A stretch of 64,000 nt of DNA from Guptibacillus hwajinpoensis (GCF_001039475.1 NZ_LELK01000001.1:221466-285465); one strand, 5' to 3'; counted from the first letter of the stretch, positions 51,146-61,369 are shown. Numbers and translations: made by a program. The notes: generated by a model not told the origin, from the sequence alone.

Positions 51146-51907
51146 ATGAACATAGGCAAACTTGGTCTTCCGATAGCAGTTGGTAATACAGCACAAATTT
51201 ATCTTTTTGAAAACATGGTTGTTAAAGTATTCAATGATAAATTACCTGATACGGTAATAATGAAGGAAGCAGATAAGCAAGAATTTGCTTATTCTTGTGG
51301 ACTCCATGTTCCAAAGATAGTGAATGTTGCTAATTTTGATGGAAAACAAGCAATTATAATGGAATATATACAAGGGGAAACGATAGGCGATCTTATAACT
51401 AAGAATCAAGATCAAACCGAATATTACATGGATTTATCCGTTGAAATACAACAAGAAATTCATCAGAATGAAGCACAATCGATAGAGTTTATGTCCGATA
51501 AACTAAGTCGGCAAATAGAAAACGCCCCTTATTTGGAGAAGAAACGCAAATCGATTTTAATAGAGAAGTTAAATTCTATGACATTTGAGAAACGACTTTG
51601 TCATGGGGATTATCATTTATTTAATTTAATTAAGTCAGGTGAAAAAGTGACAATTATAGATTGGGTAGATGCAAGTGCAGGGGATATTCGTGCTGATGTG
51701 TATAGAACTTATCTATTATATTCCCAATTTTCAATAAAATTAGCGGAAATGTATTTACATCTATACTGTCAGAAAAGCGGATTAACCAAAGAAGAAATTT
51801 TCGAATGGGCTCCAATTATAGCTGCAGCAAGAATGTCTGAATGGGTATCATCAGAAAGAATGGATCGTCTTTTACACATTGCGAATGGTCACAGTAGCAT
51901 AGTTTGA
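51146..51907 (+). CDS. APH-family phosphotransferase / kinase-like protein
   Basis: A 253-residue protein with the aminoglycoside-phosphotransferase/protein-kinase-like fold. VYVKVFNDKLP-type Lys (VVKVFNDK), IIMEYIQGETIGDLI hinge, LCHGDYHLFNLI (HGDxxxxN catalytic loop) and VTIIDWVDASAGDIRADVYRTYLLY (DxD motif with following loop). All catalytic residues are intact, unlike the broken copy at 7454. Substrate unknown; could be a small-molecule kinase. GGAGGTG upstream. Confidence 0.85.
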   Translation: MNIGKLGLPIAVGNTAQIYLFENMVVKVFNDKLPDTVIMKEADKQEFAYSCGLHVPKIVNVANFDGKQAIIMEYIQGETIGDLITKNQDQTEYYMDLSVEIQQEIHQNEAQSIEFMSDKLSRQIENAPYLEKKRKSILIEKLNSMTFEKRLCHGDYHLFNLIKSGEKVTIIDWVDASAGDIRADVYRTYLLYSQFSIKLAEMYLHLYCQKSGLTKEEIFEWAPIIAAARMSEWVSSERMDRLLHIANGHSSIV

Positions 51908-52000
51908 GTGTGGTAAGGTGCATGATAAAAGTCTTAATTAAGGTATTAAATTAATCCTTAGGTTAACAATTTCTTCACTATTCCTAGGACTTCTGCTTCA

Positions 52001-52052
52001 TTGTTAATCATTCTCAAAATAGTTACAATAAAAAGGAATGAATGTTCATTCC
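52001..52052 (+). promoter_or_regulatory. Promoter and FatR-type operator of the tetR gene
   Basis: TTGTTA (52001-52006)-N17-TACAAT (52024-52029) is followed by the perfect palindrome GGAATGAATGTTCATTCC (52035-52052) over the transcription start, so the repressor would block its own gene. A second, near-identical palindrome lies before the P450 gene. Confidence 0.75.
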
Positions 52053-52080
52053 GCAATAGTTGTAAGAAAGAGGTGTGTTT

Positions 52081-52650
52081 GTGAAAACCCTGAACAAACG
52101 AGATAACATTATGAAAAGCGCTCTTGCTTTATTTGCAGAGCGGGGGTTTGATGCAACAACGGTGCCAATGATTGCCACTGAAGCAAATGTTGGTGCTGGG
52201 ACGATCTACCGTTATTTTGAGAATAAAGAGGTGCTCGTTAATACCCTCTTTCAAGATTACGTTAATATGTTTACGAAGACGATTGAGGATGGATTTCCTT
52301 TTGATCAAACTATTCGCAAGCAGTTTCACCATATCTTTAAAAGCATGATTTTGTTTACGAATCAGAATGAACACGCAATATATTTTATTAAGAAGCATAG
52401 TGCTGGTCACTTTTTGAATGATCAAAGCCAGACTGATTTTACTCAGCTACTAAATTTTTTCAGAACCTTCTTTAATACTGGTAAACAAAAATCTGTTATT
52501 CGAAACCTACCTTCTGAAGCTTTAATTGCGATTCTCTATGGAGCATTTATAGAACTTCAGAACCTTGTAAGAGCAGGTGAACTGGATGTAGATCAGGACC
52601 TTCTATTTGGGATAGAAGAAAGTTTATGGGACTCAGTTAGACAGCAGTAG
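52081..52650 (+). CDS. fatR: TetR-family repressor (FatR/BscR type) of the adjacent CYP102
   Basis: A 189-residue TetR regulator. The N-terminal helix-turn-helix (IMKSALALFAERGFDATTVPMIATEANVGAGTIYRYFENKEVLVNTLF) is complete and the C-terminal part is the ligand pocket. In B. subtilis, FatR represses the neighbouring CYP102A3 gene and is released by fatty acids; the gene order and the two shared palindromes here are the same. Start GTG 52081 fits AGAGGTG better than GTG 52075. Confidence 0.85.
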   Translation: MKTLNKRDNIMKSALALFAERGFDATTVPMIATEANVGAGTIYRYFENKEVLVNTLFQDYVNMFTKTIEDGFPFDQTIRKQFHHIFKSMILFTNQNEHAIYFIKKHSAGHFLNDQSQTDFTQLLNFFRTFFNTGKQKSVIRNLPSEALIAILYGAFIELQNLVRAGELDVDQDLLFGIEESLWDSVRQQ

Positions 52651-52682
52651 TAAAGAGCAAAAGCTCTTTACTACGACGAAAT

Positions 52683-52698
52683 GAATGAATGTTCATTC
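52683..52698 (+). promoter_or_regulatory. FatR-type operator before the P450 gene
   Basis: The palindrome GAATGAATGTTCATTC repeats the sequence at 52036-52051 and lies 30 bp before the P450 start. Confidence 0.7.
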
Positions 52699-52729
52699 CG
52701 CACTAATTTATAGATGAGGTGATTGATGT

Positions 52730-55700
52730 ATGACAATTAAGAAATCGATTCCACAGCCGAAAACATATGGCCCTTTAAAGAACCTTCCACTTATTGATAA
52801 AGATAAACCAATTCAATCGTTTATGAAGCTTGCTACAGAATTTGGCCCAATTTATCAGTTTCAGTTTCCTGGACGCACCAGTACGTTCGTCTCTAGTGCA
52901 TCTCTTGTTGCGGAAATAACCGATGAGAAACGCTTCGACAAAAAAGTAGGACCAGTGCTTCAAAAAGTTCGCGCTTTTGGTGGAGATGGCTTATTCACAA
53001 GTGAGACGAACGAACAGAATTGGAAAAAAGCCCACAATATCCTCCTTCCTAGCTTTAGTCAGCAGGCAATGAAAGGCTATCATAATAAAATGGTCGACCT
53101 TGCGATACAGCTTATTCAGAAATGGGCACGCCTTAACCCTGATGAAGAAATAGATGTACCCGAAGATATGACGCGTCTAACCCTTGATACGATCGGACTT
53201 TGTGGATTCGATTTTCGCTTTAATAGCTTTTACAGAGAATCCAACCACGAGTTTGTTGATGCGATGGTTCGTGCTTTGGATGAAGCCATGAATCAATCAC
53301 AGCGTCTTGGGGTTCAAGATAAACTGATGGTACGCTCTAAAAAACAATTTAGGGAAGATATTGACTATATGTTTTCCCTTGTCGATGGCTTAATCGAAGA
53401 CCGCAAGCAAAATGGTGACCAGGGCGAAGATGACCTTTTAGCTCATATGCTAAAAGGGAAAGATCCTGAAACCGGTGAACCGCTTGATGATGAAAACATC
53501 CGTTTCCAAATTATCACTTTCCTTATCGCAGGACATGAAACGACGAGTGGATTGCTTTCATTTACACTTTACTACCTAATGAATAATCCAGATAAGCTTG
53601 CCAAAGCACAAGAAGAAGTCGACCGTGTCGTTGGTGATGCTATTCCTGATTATAAGCAGGTGAAGCAGCTCAAATATGTTCGGATGATTCTAAATGAATC
53701 CCTTCGCTTATGGCCAACCGCTCCTGCCTTTTCCCTCTATGCGAAGGAAGATACAACATTGAATGGTGAATATGATGTCGAAAAAGGTGACGAGTTCACG
53801 CTCCTACTCCCGGAACTACATCGTGATAAGTCCATTTGGGGTGATAACGTGGAAGAATTCGTACCTGAACGCTTTGAAGACCCATCTTCTATCCCACAAC
53901 ACGCTTATAAGCCGTTCGGAAATGGACAGCGCGCATGTATTGGACAACAATTCTCACTACATGAAGCGACGCTTGTTCTCGGTATGATTATTCAGCACTT
54001 TGACCTAATCGATCATTCGAACTATCAACTTGATGTTAAAGAAACATTAACGCTCAAACCTGATGGTCTAAAAATGAAAGTGAAGCAAAGGAAGGAATCG
54101 ATTTCTTTTGTTACGCAAACTTCTGAAACTGTTGAAAAAGAAAAGAAAACAGCACCGGCACCCGTCAAGAATGCGCACGGAACTCCTCTACTTGTCTTAT
54201 ATGGATCTAATTTAGGCACAGCTGAAGGAATTGCTCGTGATCTTGCTGAAACTGGCCGCCAACAGGGTTTTAGCGCTGAAGTTGCTCCTCTAAACGATTA
54301 TGTGAATGAACTTCCTCAAGACGGAGCTGTTCTGATTGTTTCCGCTTCCTATAACGGAAATCCGCCAGACAATGCGGATGAATTTGTACAGTGGCTTAAT
54401 GAGATGGAAGATGGAGCAGTAAACGGTGTCCATTATGCTGTATTTGGTTGTGGTGACCGTAACTGGGCTAACACGTATCAACGTATTCCGTCCCTAATTG
54501 ATGAGCAGCTATCAAAGAAAGGTGCTCAACGAATTTCTGAAACTGGGGATGGCGATGCAAGCGATGACTTTGAAGGCGATTATGAGAAATGGGAAGCAAC
54601 GCTATGGCCAAATCTCGCAGAAGCGATGAATATCGAACTAAATGAAAATAGCGCAGAAAACAGTGCCATTTCAATGAGCTTCGTCAGTGGCGTAAGTGAT
54701 ACGCCTCTTGCTAGAACACATCATGCGTTTACTGCGATTATTAATCGAAATATTGAATTACAGCATACAGAGAGTGGCAGAAGCACGCGACACATTGAAT
54801 TGATGTTACCTGACGGTGTGACCTATCAAGAAGGTGATCATGTCGGAATCCTTCCACAAAATAGTGATGAAATGGTTAACCGCGTTCTTGATCGCTTCTC
54901 GTTAAATGGACATGATCACGTGCTACTGACTGGAGATTCTGGTAAAGCAGCGCATCTTCCAACGGATAAACCAGTGAAACTCCAGGAGCTTCTTTCTTCT
55001 TATGTAGAACTGCAAGAACCAGCAACACGTTCTCAAATACGGGCGCTAGCATCACATACGGTTTGTCCACCACATGTTGTTGAACTCGAACAATTACTTG
55101 AAGACGACACATATAAAAAGGAAGCTCTTGAGAAGCGTGTTACGATGCTAGAACTCGTTGAACACTATCTAGCTTGTGAGATTCCGTTTGAGCGATTCAT
55201 TGCACTACTTACGCCATTAAAAGCTCGCTATTACTCTATTTCAAGTTCTCCGCTTTATAAAGAGCGAGAAGCGAGCATGACGGTTAGTGTCGTTCGTGAC
55301 ACTGCATGGAACGGTAATGGAGAGTATAAAGGTGTCGCATCAAACTACTTGGCAAATCGTGAATTTGGTGACAAAGTAGCGTGCTTTATCAACACACCTC
55401 AGTCGAACTTTCAGCTTCCAGAGAATACGGAAACACCGATAATCTTAATTGGTCCGGGTACAGGGGTAGCACCATTTAGAGGCTTCATTCAGAACAGACG
55501 TGAATTGATGAATCAAGGCAAAACACTAGGTGAAGCTCACCTTTACTTTGGCTGTCGCAATCCCGAACATGACTTCTTGTATAAAGAAGAATTAGAGCAG
55601 GCAGAAAAAGAGGGTCTTGTCACGCTGCATACTGCATTTTCTCGTTGTCCTAGACGACCAAAAATGTATGTACAGCAACGCCTATCAGAGAATGCAACTG

Positions 55701-55897
55701 AGATCCTACCACTCTTAAAGGATAATGGACATTTATACATTTGCGGTGACGGAAGTAAGATGGCACCTGAAGTTGAGCACACGTTCATCTCAAGCTATGC
55801 ATCATTCTATAAAACAACAGAAAAAGAAGCAATCCAATGGTTAGAAGAATTAGAACGTGACGGCCGATATGCGAAAGATGTGTGGGCTGGAGCATAA
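52730..55897 (+). CDS. CYP102-type self-sufficient cytochrome P450:NADPH reductase
   Basis: A 1055-residue natural fusion, as in P450 BM3. The P450 domain (about 1-470) has the I-helix AGHETTSG, ExxR in NESLRLWP and heme-binding [13 protein letters not shown] (Cys403). A linker leads to a FMN flavodoxin domain ([16 protein letters not shown]), an FAD domain (RYYSISSSP) and NADPH-binding [12 protein letters not shown], followed by the conserved C-terminal tail. It hydroxylates long-chain fatty acids at sub-terminal positions in the cytosol, helping to cope with toxic free fatty acids. Confidence 0.96.
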   Translation: MTIKKSIPQPKTYGPLKNLPLIDKDKPIQSFMKLATEFGPIYQFQFPGRTSTFVSSASLVAEITDEKRFDKKVGPVLQKVRAFGGDGLFTSETNEQNWKKAHNILLPSFSQQAMKGYHNKMVDLAIQLIQKWARLNPDEEIDVPEDMTRLTLDTIGLCGFDFRFNSFYRESNHEFVDAMVRALDEAMNQSQRLGVQDKLMVRSKKQFREDIDYMFSLVDGLIEDRKQNGDQGEDDLLAHMLKGKDPETGEPLDDENIRFQIITFLIAGHETTSGLLSFTLYYLMNNPDKLAKAQEEVDRVVGDAIPDYKQVKQLKYVRMILNESLRLWPTAPAFSLYAKEDTTLNGEYDVEKGDEFTLLLPELHRDKSIWGDNVEEFVPERFEDPSSIPQHAYKPFGNGQRACIGQQFSLHEATLVLGMIIQHFDLIDHSNYQLDVKETLTLKPDGLKMKVKQRKESISFVTQTSETVEKEKKTAPAPVKNAHGTPLLVLYGSNLGTAEGIARDLAETGRQQGFSAEVAPLNDYVNELPQDGAVLIVSASYNGNPPDNADEFVQWLNEMEDGAVNGVHYAVFGCGDRNWANTYQRIPSLIDEQLSKKGAQRISETGDGDASDDFEGDYEKWEATLWPNLAEAMNIELNENSAENSAISMSFVSGVSDTPLARTHHAFTAIINRNIELQHTESGRSTRHIELMLPDGVTYQEGDHVGILPQNSDEMVNRVLDRFSLNGHDHVLLTGDSGKAAHLPTDKPVKLQELLSSYVELQEPATRSQIRALASHTVCPPHVVELEQLLEDDTYKKEALEKRVTMLELVEHYLACEIPFERFIALLTPLKARYYSISSSPLYKEREASMTVSVVRDTAWNGNGEYKGVASNYLANREFGDKVACFINTPQSNFQLPENTETPIILIGPGTGVAPFRGFIQNRRELMNQGKTLGEAHLYFGCRNPEHDFLYKEELEQAEKEGLVTLHTAFSRCPRRPKMYVQQRLSENATEILPLLKDNGHLYICGDGSKMAPEVEHTFISSYASFYKTTEKEAIQWLEELERDGRYAKDVWAGA

Positions 55898-55902
55898 TAA
55901 GG

Positions 55903-55937
55903 AACGACAGCGAACTCAATTGCGTTCGCTGTTTTTC
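55903..55937 (+). terminator. Terminator after the P450 gene
   Basis: ACAGCGAAC (55907-55915)/GTTCGCTGT (55924-55932) followed by TTTTT. Confidence 0.75.
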
Positions 55938-55985
55938 ATCGAGTTACTTCATTCAATTACTCATTAAAAAGGCGATAAATAGGAA

Positions 55986-56018
55986 AAGAGCATATCTTCA
56001 AAGAGATAGGCTCTTTTT
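55986..56018 (+). terminator. Terminator of the recurring type
   Basis: AAGAGCATATCT/AGATAGGCTCTT with one mismatch, then a T run; immediately before promoter block copy 4. Confidence 0.7.
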
Positions 56019-56031
56019 GCGAAATAAAAGA

Positions 56032-56060
56032 TTGAGTTAATCCCGGTGTTTTGAAATAAT
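56032..56060 (+). promoter_or_regulatory. Recurring promoter-like block, copy 4
   Basis: TTGAGT (56032-56037)-N17-AATAAT (56055-56060) followed by TTGGTATTAA; identical in spacing and words to the copies at 2480 and 61370. Confidence 0.5.
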
Positions 56061-56136
56061 TGGTATTAAAGACGTAGTTTTGATAAACATTTTAATTGAT
56101 AGATTGCTATTATTTACAATTGAACGAGGAGATTAT

Positions 56137-56371
56137 ATGGTTTGGATTATGACTCAAGATAAAAAGAGTTTACTAAATGTGAAAGAAATATCAGTAAGAG
56201 GGAAGTCCCTAGAAGGGATTGTAGAGAGAAGGTTCTTTAATTAAATGGAAAAAAACGTTAGCTACATATGAAACACAAGAAAGAGCCATGGAAGTACTGG
56301 AAGAAATCCACAAAAAAATTTATGAAGCGAATGATATAATTACTATTTTCACATGCCTACAAAATAACAAG
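56137..56371 (+). pseudogene. Frameshifted small conserved bacilli protein
   Basis: ATG 56137 follows GAGGAG and reads MVWIMTQDKKSLLNVKEISV then RGKSLEGIVERRFFN before a stop at 56242-56244. In the frame shifted by one base the same protein continues: KWKKTLATYETQERAMEVLEEIHKKIYEANDI...FTCLQ. Together they match a short (about 70-77 residue) conserved Bacilli protein that normally runs FFNEWxxVLGKYETEERALEVL. A one-base insertion near 56240 breaks it, and the C-terminal end runs into repeat sequence. The remainder of 55938-56613 holds repeats only. Confidence 0.65.
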
Positions 56372-56423
56372 TTAATTTCTTCAAACGCCGAGACAAAGTA
56401 CACTCTAATTCTAATTTCGCTGA

Positions 56424-56575
56424 GATTAAGTTATGTAAGCAATTGTTATTTTGAAGGCTTGTTAATGAACAGTGGCGACCTTTCAGCAGAGCTGAAAGGC
56501 GAGTGAAACTGAGGTTTCACTCGAATGAGCCAAAAATCGAGAAATCAACAATATGAGCTAACATAGCCATTTTTA
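56424..56575. repeat. MITE-like repeat family 2, copy 2
   Basis: TGTTAATGAACAGTGGCGACC at the left, GAGCTAACATAGCC at the right. Inside are nested hairpins TTTCAGC/GCTGAAA and GAGTGAAAC/GTTTCACTC before CTCGAATGAGCCAAAAATCGAGAAATCAACA. The outer right half is nearly identical to copy 1. It ends 40 bp before the LCP gene. Confidence 0.65.
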
Positions 56576-56613
56576 AAAATTCTAGAGACAATGAATGAGT
56601 AAAGGAGAAAGAT

Positions 56614-57612
56614 ATGAAGAATCGATCCAAAGATAGAAGAAGAAAAAAGCTTAAAAGGAAGGTGCGAATCGGTCTTTCTTTGCTTCTGGTAATTCTTATT
56701 AGCATTGGTGCTTATTTGTTTTTTGAGGTATATGACACAGCCAAACAATCATTTAATGAAATCGACCGAGACAATGGTATGTCAGACCTGAGAGATACAA
56801 AAGTTGACATAGGGAAAGATCCGGTTTCGATTCTTCTACTAGGAATTGAAAATTACTCTTCTAACGGGAAGGGTGGGAGAGCAGATACCCAAATTGTTTT
56901 AACCCTTGATCCTGAATCCAAAAATGTCACTATGACAAGTATACCAAGAGACACGAAAGTGGAGATTTCAGAGGAAAAAGTTAGTGATAAATACGATGGA
57001 AGCCATAAAATAAATTCAGCTTATACTTACGGATATCTTAGTCAGTATGGAGCGAATAAACTAGCTGTAGAAACGGTGGAAGATCTATTAAATATTCCGA
57101 TTGATAGATATGTTGCAGTCGATTTCGATGGATTCCATGATATTGTTGACGCAGTAGGCGGAGTTACAGTTGATGTGAAGTATCCATTTTGGGAGAAGAA
57201 CTACTACTCGAATGATCGAATTTATTTCGATGAAGGGGTAACAGAAATGAATGGGGAAGAAGCACTCGCATTTGTAAGAATGAGAAAGCGTGATGTTAAT
57301 ACTGCATATCCAAGAGAAGAACGTCAGAAACAGTTCATTAAAGCGACGATTAATGAAGTTAAATCAGGTGACACTATTTTTGAAATAAACAAAATTTCAG
57401 ATGTGTTAAAAAATAATGTTGAAACAAATTTAACACCTGGAGAAATAGTAGCTCTACAGAGGAAGTTCAAATCAATGGGTTCAACGTCTATTGAAACGAA
57501 GGAAATAATAGGTACTACACCTGAAGGAAGCGGTCCTTCTTACTTTATACCAGATCTCGATCAGTTAGATATTCTGAAGAAAGAATTAAAAGACGCACTT
57601 AAACTATCATAA
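56614..57612 (+). CDS. LytR-CpsA-Psr (LCP) family wall-polymer ligase
   Basis: A 332-residue membrane protein: a basic N-terminus (KNRSKDRRRKKLKRK), one helix at about 17-40 (VRIGLSLLLVILISIGAYLFF), and the extracellular LCP domain. It contains SILLLGIENYSSN...GGRADTQIVLTLDP, TSIPRDTKVEI, HKINSAYTYG and YVAVDFDGFHDIVDAVGGVTVDV, plus ALAFVRMRKRD with the catalytic arginines. LCP enzymes attach teichoic acids or other glycopolymers to peptidoglycan. AAAGGAG upstream. Confidence 0.92.
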   Translation: MKNRSKDRRRKKLKRKVRIGLSLLLVILISIGAYLFFEVYDTAKQSFNEIDRDNGMSDLRDTKVDIGKDPVSILLLGIENYSSNGKGGRADTQIVLTLDPESKNVTMTSIPRDTKVEISEEKVSDKYDGSHKINSAYTYGYLSQYGANKLAVETVEDLLNIPIDRYVAVDFDGFHDIVDAVGGVTVDVKYPFWEKNYYSNDRIYFDEGVTEMNGEEALAFVRMRKRDVNTAYPREERQKQFIKATINEVKSGDTIFEINKISDVLKNNVETNLTPGEIVALQRKFKSMGSTSIETKEIIGTTPEGSGPSYFIPDLDQLDILKKELKDALKLS

Positions 57613-57660
57613 TGTTTCAAAAGGTTGTTGAATCGGCTTGATTTCAATTCTTGATCAAAT

Positions 57661-57702
57661 AAAAGGAGCGCTTTCTGAACAAAATGAAAGTGCTCCTTTT
57701 TT
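57661..57702 (+). terminator. Terminator after the LCP gene
   Basis: AAAAGGAGCGCTTTC pairs with GAAAGTGCTCCTTTT (one G-T pair), T tail. The A run on the left could also serve the minus-strand aldolase locus. Confidence 0.8.
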
Positions 57703-57724
57703 ACAGATTTATTTCTACTAGTGT

Positions 57725-58746
57725 TTAAAGATTTACTATCTTTTGAGCGGCTAACAATACATTGTTAACATCATTCCTCGTAATACCATTGTTTGTAACA
57801 AATCTAATAATGTTCGGACCAAATGCCCCTGTTAAAATATTATGTTCCTTCAATAGATTAATAAAATTCTCAGTGGTTCTATTAGAATTTGTTATGTCTA
57901 CTAACACAATGTTTGTTTCTACTTTATTCATAACTACTAGTCCTTCGATATTTTGAAGTCCTTCAGCGAGCTGCTTTGCGTTCTCATGATCTTGTTCAAG
58001 GTGCTGAATATTTTCCTCGAGGGCAATAATCCCAGGAGCAGCAAGCACACCAACCTGTCGTAGTCCACCGCCTAAACGTTTGCGCCACTTACGAGCTTGA
58101 GAAATAAAATCAGAAGAACCTGCAATAATGGAACCAACAGGTGCGCCCAATCCTTTAGATAAGCAAAATTGTACGGAATCGGTATACTTTGCAATTTCTT
58201 TTACTGGGGTGCGAGAAGCTACAGAAGCATTGAACAGTCTGGCACCATCTAAGTGAATAGGAATAGCGTAATCTCTTGATAATTGATAGATTTTTTGCAT
58301 GTTCTCAAGAGGAATAACAGCTCCGCCTGCTTTATTATGCGTGTTTTCTATGCATATAAGTCCCGTTTCAGGCTGGTGAATGTCATCCCCACGGATAGCT
58401 GCTTCCACATCACCGGGGTTCATAGCACCATTGTTACCATCTAAGGTCTTAATTTGTACGCCAGCAAATGCAGACAAAGCTGCGGCTTCGTAAAGAAAGA
58501 TATGGGCCTGAGCTTCCATTATTACTTCTTGTCCTTACAGTGTACTAGTCCAGCAATCTGATTTCCTTGAGTACCACTTGTAACAAATAGCGCATCTTCT
58601 TTTCCAAGGATGTTCGCAGCTGATTCTTCTAACTTGTTTACTGTCGGATCTTCTCCGTAAACATCATCCCCCACTTCAGCCTCGTACATCGCTTTTCTCA
58701 TTTTTTCACTTGGTTTTGTTACTGTATCACTGCGTAAATCTATCAT
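57725..58746 (-). pseudogene. ltaE: Low-specificity L-threonine aldolase, frameshifted
   Basis: A PLP enzyme split in two on the minus strand. The N-terminal 74 codons (58746-58522) read [56 protein letters not shown] and then stop. The remaining 264 codons (58519-57725) begin MEAQAHIFLYEAAA and contain IHLDGARLFNA, the PLP lysine in QFCLSKGLGAPVGS, and the C-terminal domain. Intact homologues read ...H-x-x-x-GDEVI-x-E-x-xAHI, and here a single missing base after HCK splits it (frame-shifted [10 protein letters not shown] is continuous). The stop and the next ATG are 2 nt apart, so re-initiation is possible but two half-enzymes are unlikely to work. Confidence 0.85.
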
Positions 58747-59000
58747 GATTCGTCCTCCCTATATGGTTTGAAATCAAAAGCGTACAATATAATGCACAAA
58801 AAGTATAAAGTTATTTTTTATGTGAATCAAGTTAGCACACTAGTAATACCTATGAAGGTGCGTGTTTCTTTTTTTTAAGTGATTGATTAGAACTAAGGTG
58901 TTAAAGAGTAATTAGAGATGGGTAAGGCAGTAATTGATATAGGGAAAATGGGTGCTAATCAAAGAAAAGTAATATTCCGATTTTACGATGCTGAAAAAAA
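58747..59000. other. Gene-free stretch between the aldolase and the large membrane protein
   Basis: No convincing gene. A 30-codon frame at 58918-59010 (plus strand) has no ribosome binding site and ends inside the terminator stem. Minus-strand T-run for the next terminator lies at 58994-59000. Confidence 0.4.
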
Positions 59001-59061
59001 GTTAGAGTAAGTTGAAAAAAGTTACCTCAAAGCAAGGTAACTTTTTCCAACTTACTCTAAC
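58994..59061 (-). terminator. Large terminator of the DUF4401/GDYXXLXY gene
   Basis: Arms 59001-59027 and 59035-59061 (27 nt) pair with only one mismatch around a 7-nt loop; the 3' arm on the plus strand includes the last codons of the gene. A T run follows on the minus strand. Confidence 0.85.
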
Positions 59062-61217
59062 TCAATTAATAGTGCATTTCCATTTTCACTTACTTTAATG
59101 ACTGCTATTGTTTTGTCCTCAAACTCCTGACCAGTTCCTTCTGGGATGAAGAAACTTTCGATTCCATATTGAACATCGTTATCGCCATAAGTAATCCCAT
59201 TGACCACTATATCGTCATCAGACGGTTTGTATGGCTTATTCCAATTACCTTCTACTTTATAATAACCTCCATACTCATAAGTCCCTTGTGTAGTGGGCAA
59301 GAGGACAATTTTAATCCTTTTGTTGTTCGGAAGTTCTGTTCCTTCAAACAACGTTGAGATATCGTATCGAAGGGTAACATAGTCTCCTTGTAACATAGAA
59401 CGAGGATCAATAGGTGCGAGTGCTAGACGAATTTCTTTTCCAGATTGAATGGTTGCCTCGTTTTTCACCCCATTATACGTAACGAATGCAACCATTACTA
59501 CAACGACTAACCATATAGATTTCCACTTTTTTGCTACGAAAGTGGGTTCTTGATCAGTAGGTAGCGTATATTTCCTTGACGACACCCGCGTAATCAAAAG
59601 TACGAGAAGACCAGCTACAAACAGCGTAATTGATTTATGAACGAGTGACCATGCAATATCATAGTATTTGTAGAACAGGAACGCATACCATAACGTAATG
59701 CCTACCCAGTATCGAAATGCATTTGACTGCCACGGTTTGTAAAAGATAAACGCAGTGGATAGAATTAGAAACACACTGTTTAAAAGCCAGTACAACCATT
59801 GTCCTTCAAAGAAGAACGTTAAGATGAAAAGAGGCACGACACTATAAACAAGTGCATTTCGATTAAACCAGCCGTCACGTCCTAGAATATGGATTAGTCC
59901 GTTACTGAAGACGAGAACGATCAACAGCAGCGGTTCATATTCATCAATCGAAAAGTATGATTCTTCAAGTTTAAATAAGAATAGGAGAACGACTCCATTT
60001 GCCAGTAGATATGCATATGATCCAATCCATGGGTTTTTTATCAGTTTAAGTACGACGCCTATCACACAAAATGAAATGACTAAAACCACCATTGTTTCTG
60101 GTCGTATACCATAAGTGAACACATCTGCCAGATTTGCAGATAATAGGATAGATAATCCAGACAGAAGTAAGATATTTGATAAGAACGATATGTGATCTTT
60201 TAGTGCGATACCAGGTAGTAATAATAACAAAATCGATGAGAACATGAGAGCAAGTTCATTATCCCATCTAAAGATTAGAAACATAATACCAAAGAAAGCA
60301 GAGATCAACATAACGGTACATACGACAGTTACAACAAAGAGTACGGATGATTTGAACACGCGTTTCCACGTCTCTGACTCTTTTTCACTAAGTTCTAATC
60401 TAGAAATATACTTAACTGTAAGAAATACGATTAAGCATACGATGGCTAATAATAAAAATGGCAGAAGGTCACCTAATACATCGCCTAACGCTTCTAATAG
60501 CTTACCGAATAGGAATAATCCAAATCCAATTCCTGATAAGATAAACAGTTCCTTATGTTTACGATGCTTCCATAGAAGGACGCTTAATATGCCATATCCA
60601 ACATATAGCCAAGCCATTACCGTATGATATTCCCAAAAGCCGAAACTTGATGAGATAAATACGATATGAATGAAACAAAAGCTCCCAAACATAATCCATT
60701 TCGAGTTTAGTAGAGAGTGACGCGAGAGATAAAACCATCCATGGGTAAATAGTAAATAGATGAGAACTAGAACGAGTGTTGTTTCTCCGCTCCAATCTGG
60801 AAAATAGGAAGTTGGAAACACATAGAAATAGAAAGCAAGCTGACTTAATAAGAAACCTACTACATAGAATGCTTTGTATCCCGTAAGTACGCCAAGAACC
60901 ATTACAGGTACGAACCAGATGAGATAAAGGAGATAAGAATCTGCATGTGAATTATAGGTTTGCCCTATGATTGCCACACTAATTCCAAACGCAATCGTTC
61001 CAGTCAGCCAGAGCCACTTTTCTAGAAATCTGTGCGAATGACGAAAGCGGCTGAGAACAGTAGATAATACGAAGAACACCAACATGAGCCCAACGGCTAG
61101 CCCAACCCTTTCAATTCGTTCAATTCCAAGCCAGTTAGATGCGAAGAAGTAGATCACACTACTGATTACTAAAGATAAACCTAGTAAATATCCTGTATGA
61201 ATCCGCTTTACATTCAT
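59052..61217 (-). CDS. Large membrane protein, DUF4401 and GDYXXLXY domains
   Basis: A 721-residue protein. About 15 predicted helices fill the first 550 residues, followed by one anchor helix and a soluble C-terminal domain containing MLQGDYVTLRY (the GDYXXLXY signature) with PIDPRSMLQ before it. This combination is the DUF4401 / GDYXXLXY arrangement of uncharacterised bacterial membrane proteins; homologues of the C-terminal domain are thought to be extracytoplasmic. AAGGAGG precedes ATG 61217. Function unknown. Confidence 0.8.
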   Translation of the reverse strand: MNVKRIHTGYLLGLSLVISSVIYFFASNWLGIERIERVGLAVGLMLVFFVLSTVLSRFRHSHRFLEKWLWLTGTIAFGISVAIIGQTYNSHADSYLLYLIWFVPVMVLGVLTGYKAFYVVGFLLSQLAFYFYVFPTSYFPDWSGETTLVLVLIYLLFTHGWFYLSRHSLLNSKWIMFGSFCFIHIVFISSSFGFWEYHTVMAWLYVGYGILSVLLWKHRKHKELFILSGIGFGLFLFGKLLEALGDVLGDLLPFLLLAIVCLIVFLTVKYISRLELSEKESETWKRVFKSSVLFVVTVVCTVMLISAFFGIMFLIFRWDNELALMFSSILLLLLPGIALKDHISFLSNILLLSGLSILLSANLADVFTYGIRPETMVVLVISFCVIGVVLKLIKNPWIGSYAYLLANGVVLLFLFKLEESYFSIDEYEPLLLIVLVFSNGLIHILGRDGWFNRNALVYSVVPLFILTFFFEGQWLYWLLNSVFLILSTAFIFYKPWQSNAFRYWVGITLWYAFLFYKYYDIAWSLVHKSITLFVAGLLVLLITRVSSRKYTLPTDQEPTFVAKKWKSIWLVVVVMVAFVTYNGVKNEATIQSGKEIRLALAPIDPRSMLQGDYVTLRYDISTLFEGTELPNNKRIKIVLLPTTQGTYEYGGYYKVEGNWNKPYKPSDDDIVVNGITYGDNDVQYGIESFFIPEGTGQEFEDKTIAVIKVSENGNALLIELE

Positions 61218-61369
61218 TAACGTCCTCCTTTAAAAATTACATTGTCTAACGAAGGTCACCTTGTATGGAGTATATGTTGCCTAGATCGTTAATACCTCAA
61301 GTATACCAAAAACAAGAATGGACTTTACCCACGTCATTCTACGAGGCTATCTATTTCTGAAATAAAAGA

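Noticed and set aside
58918-59010. 30-codon plus-strand frame near the aldolase
   Set aside because: No ribosome binding site, and it ends inside the terminator arm of the opposite gene.
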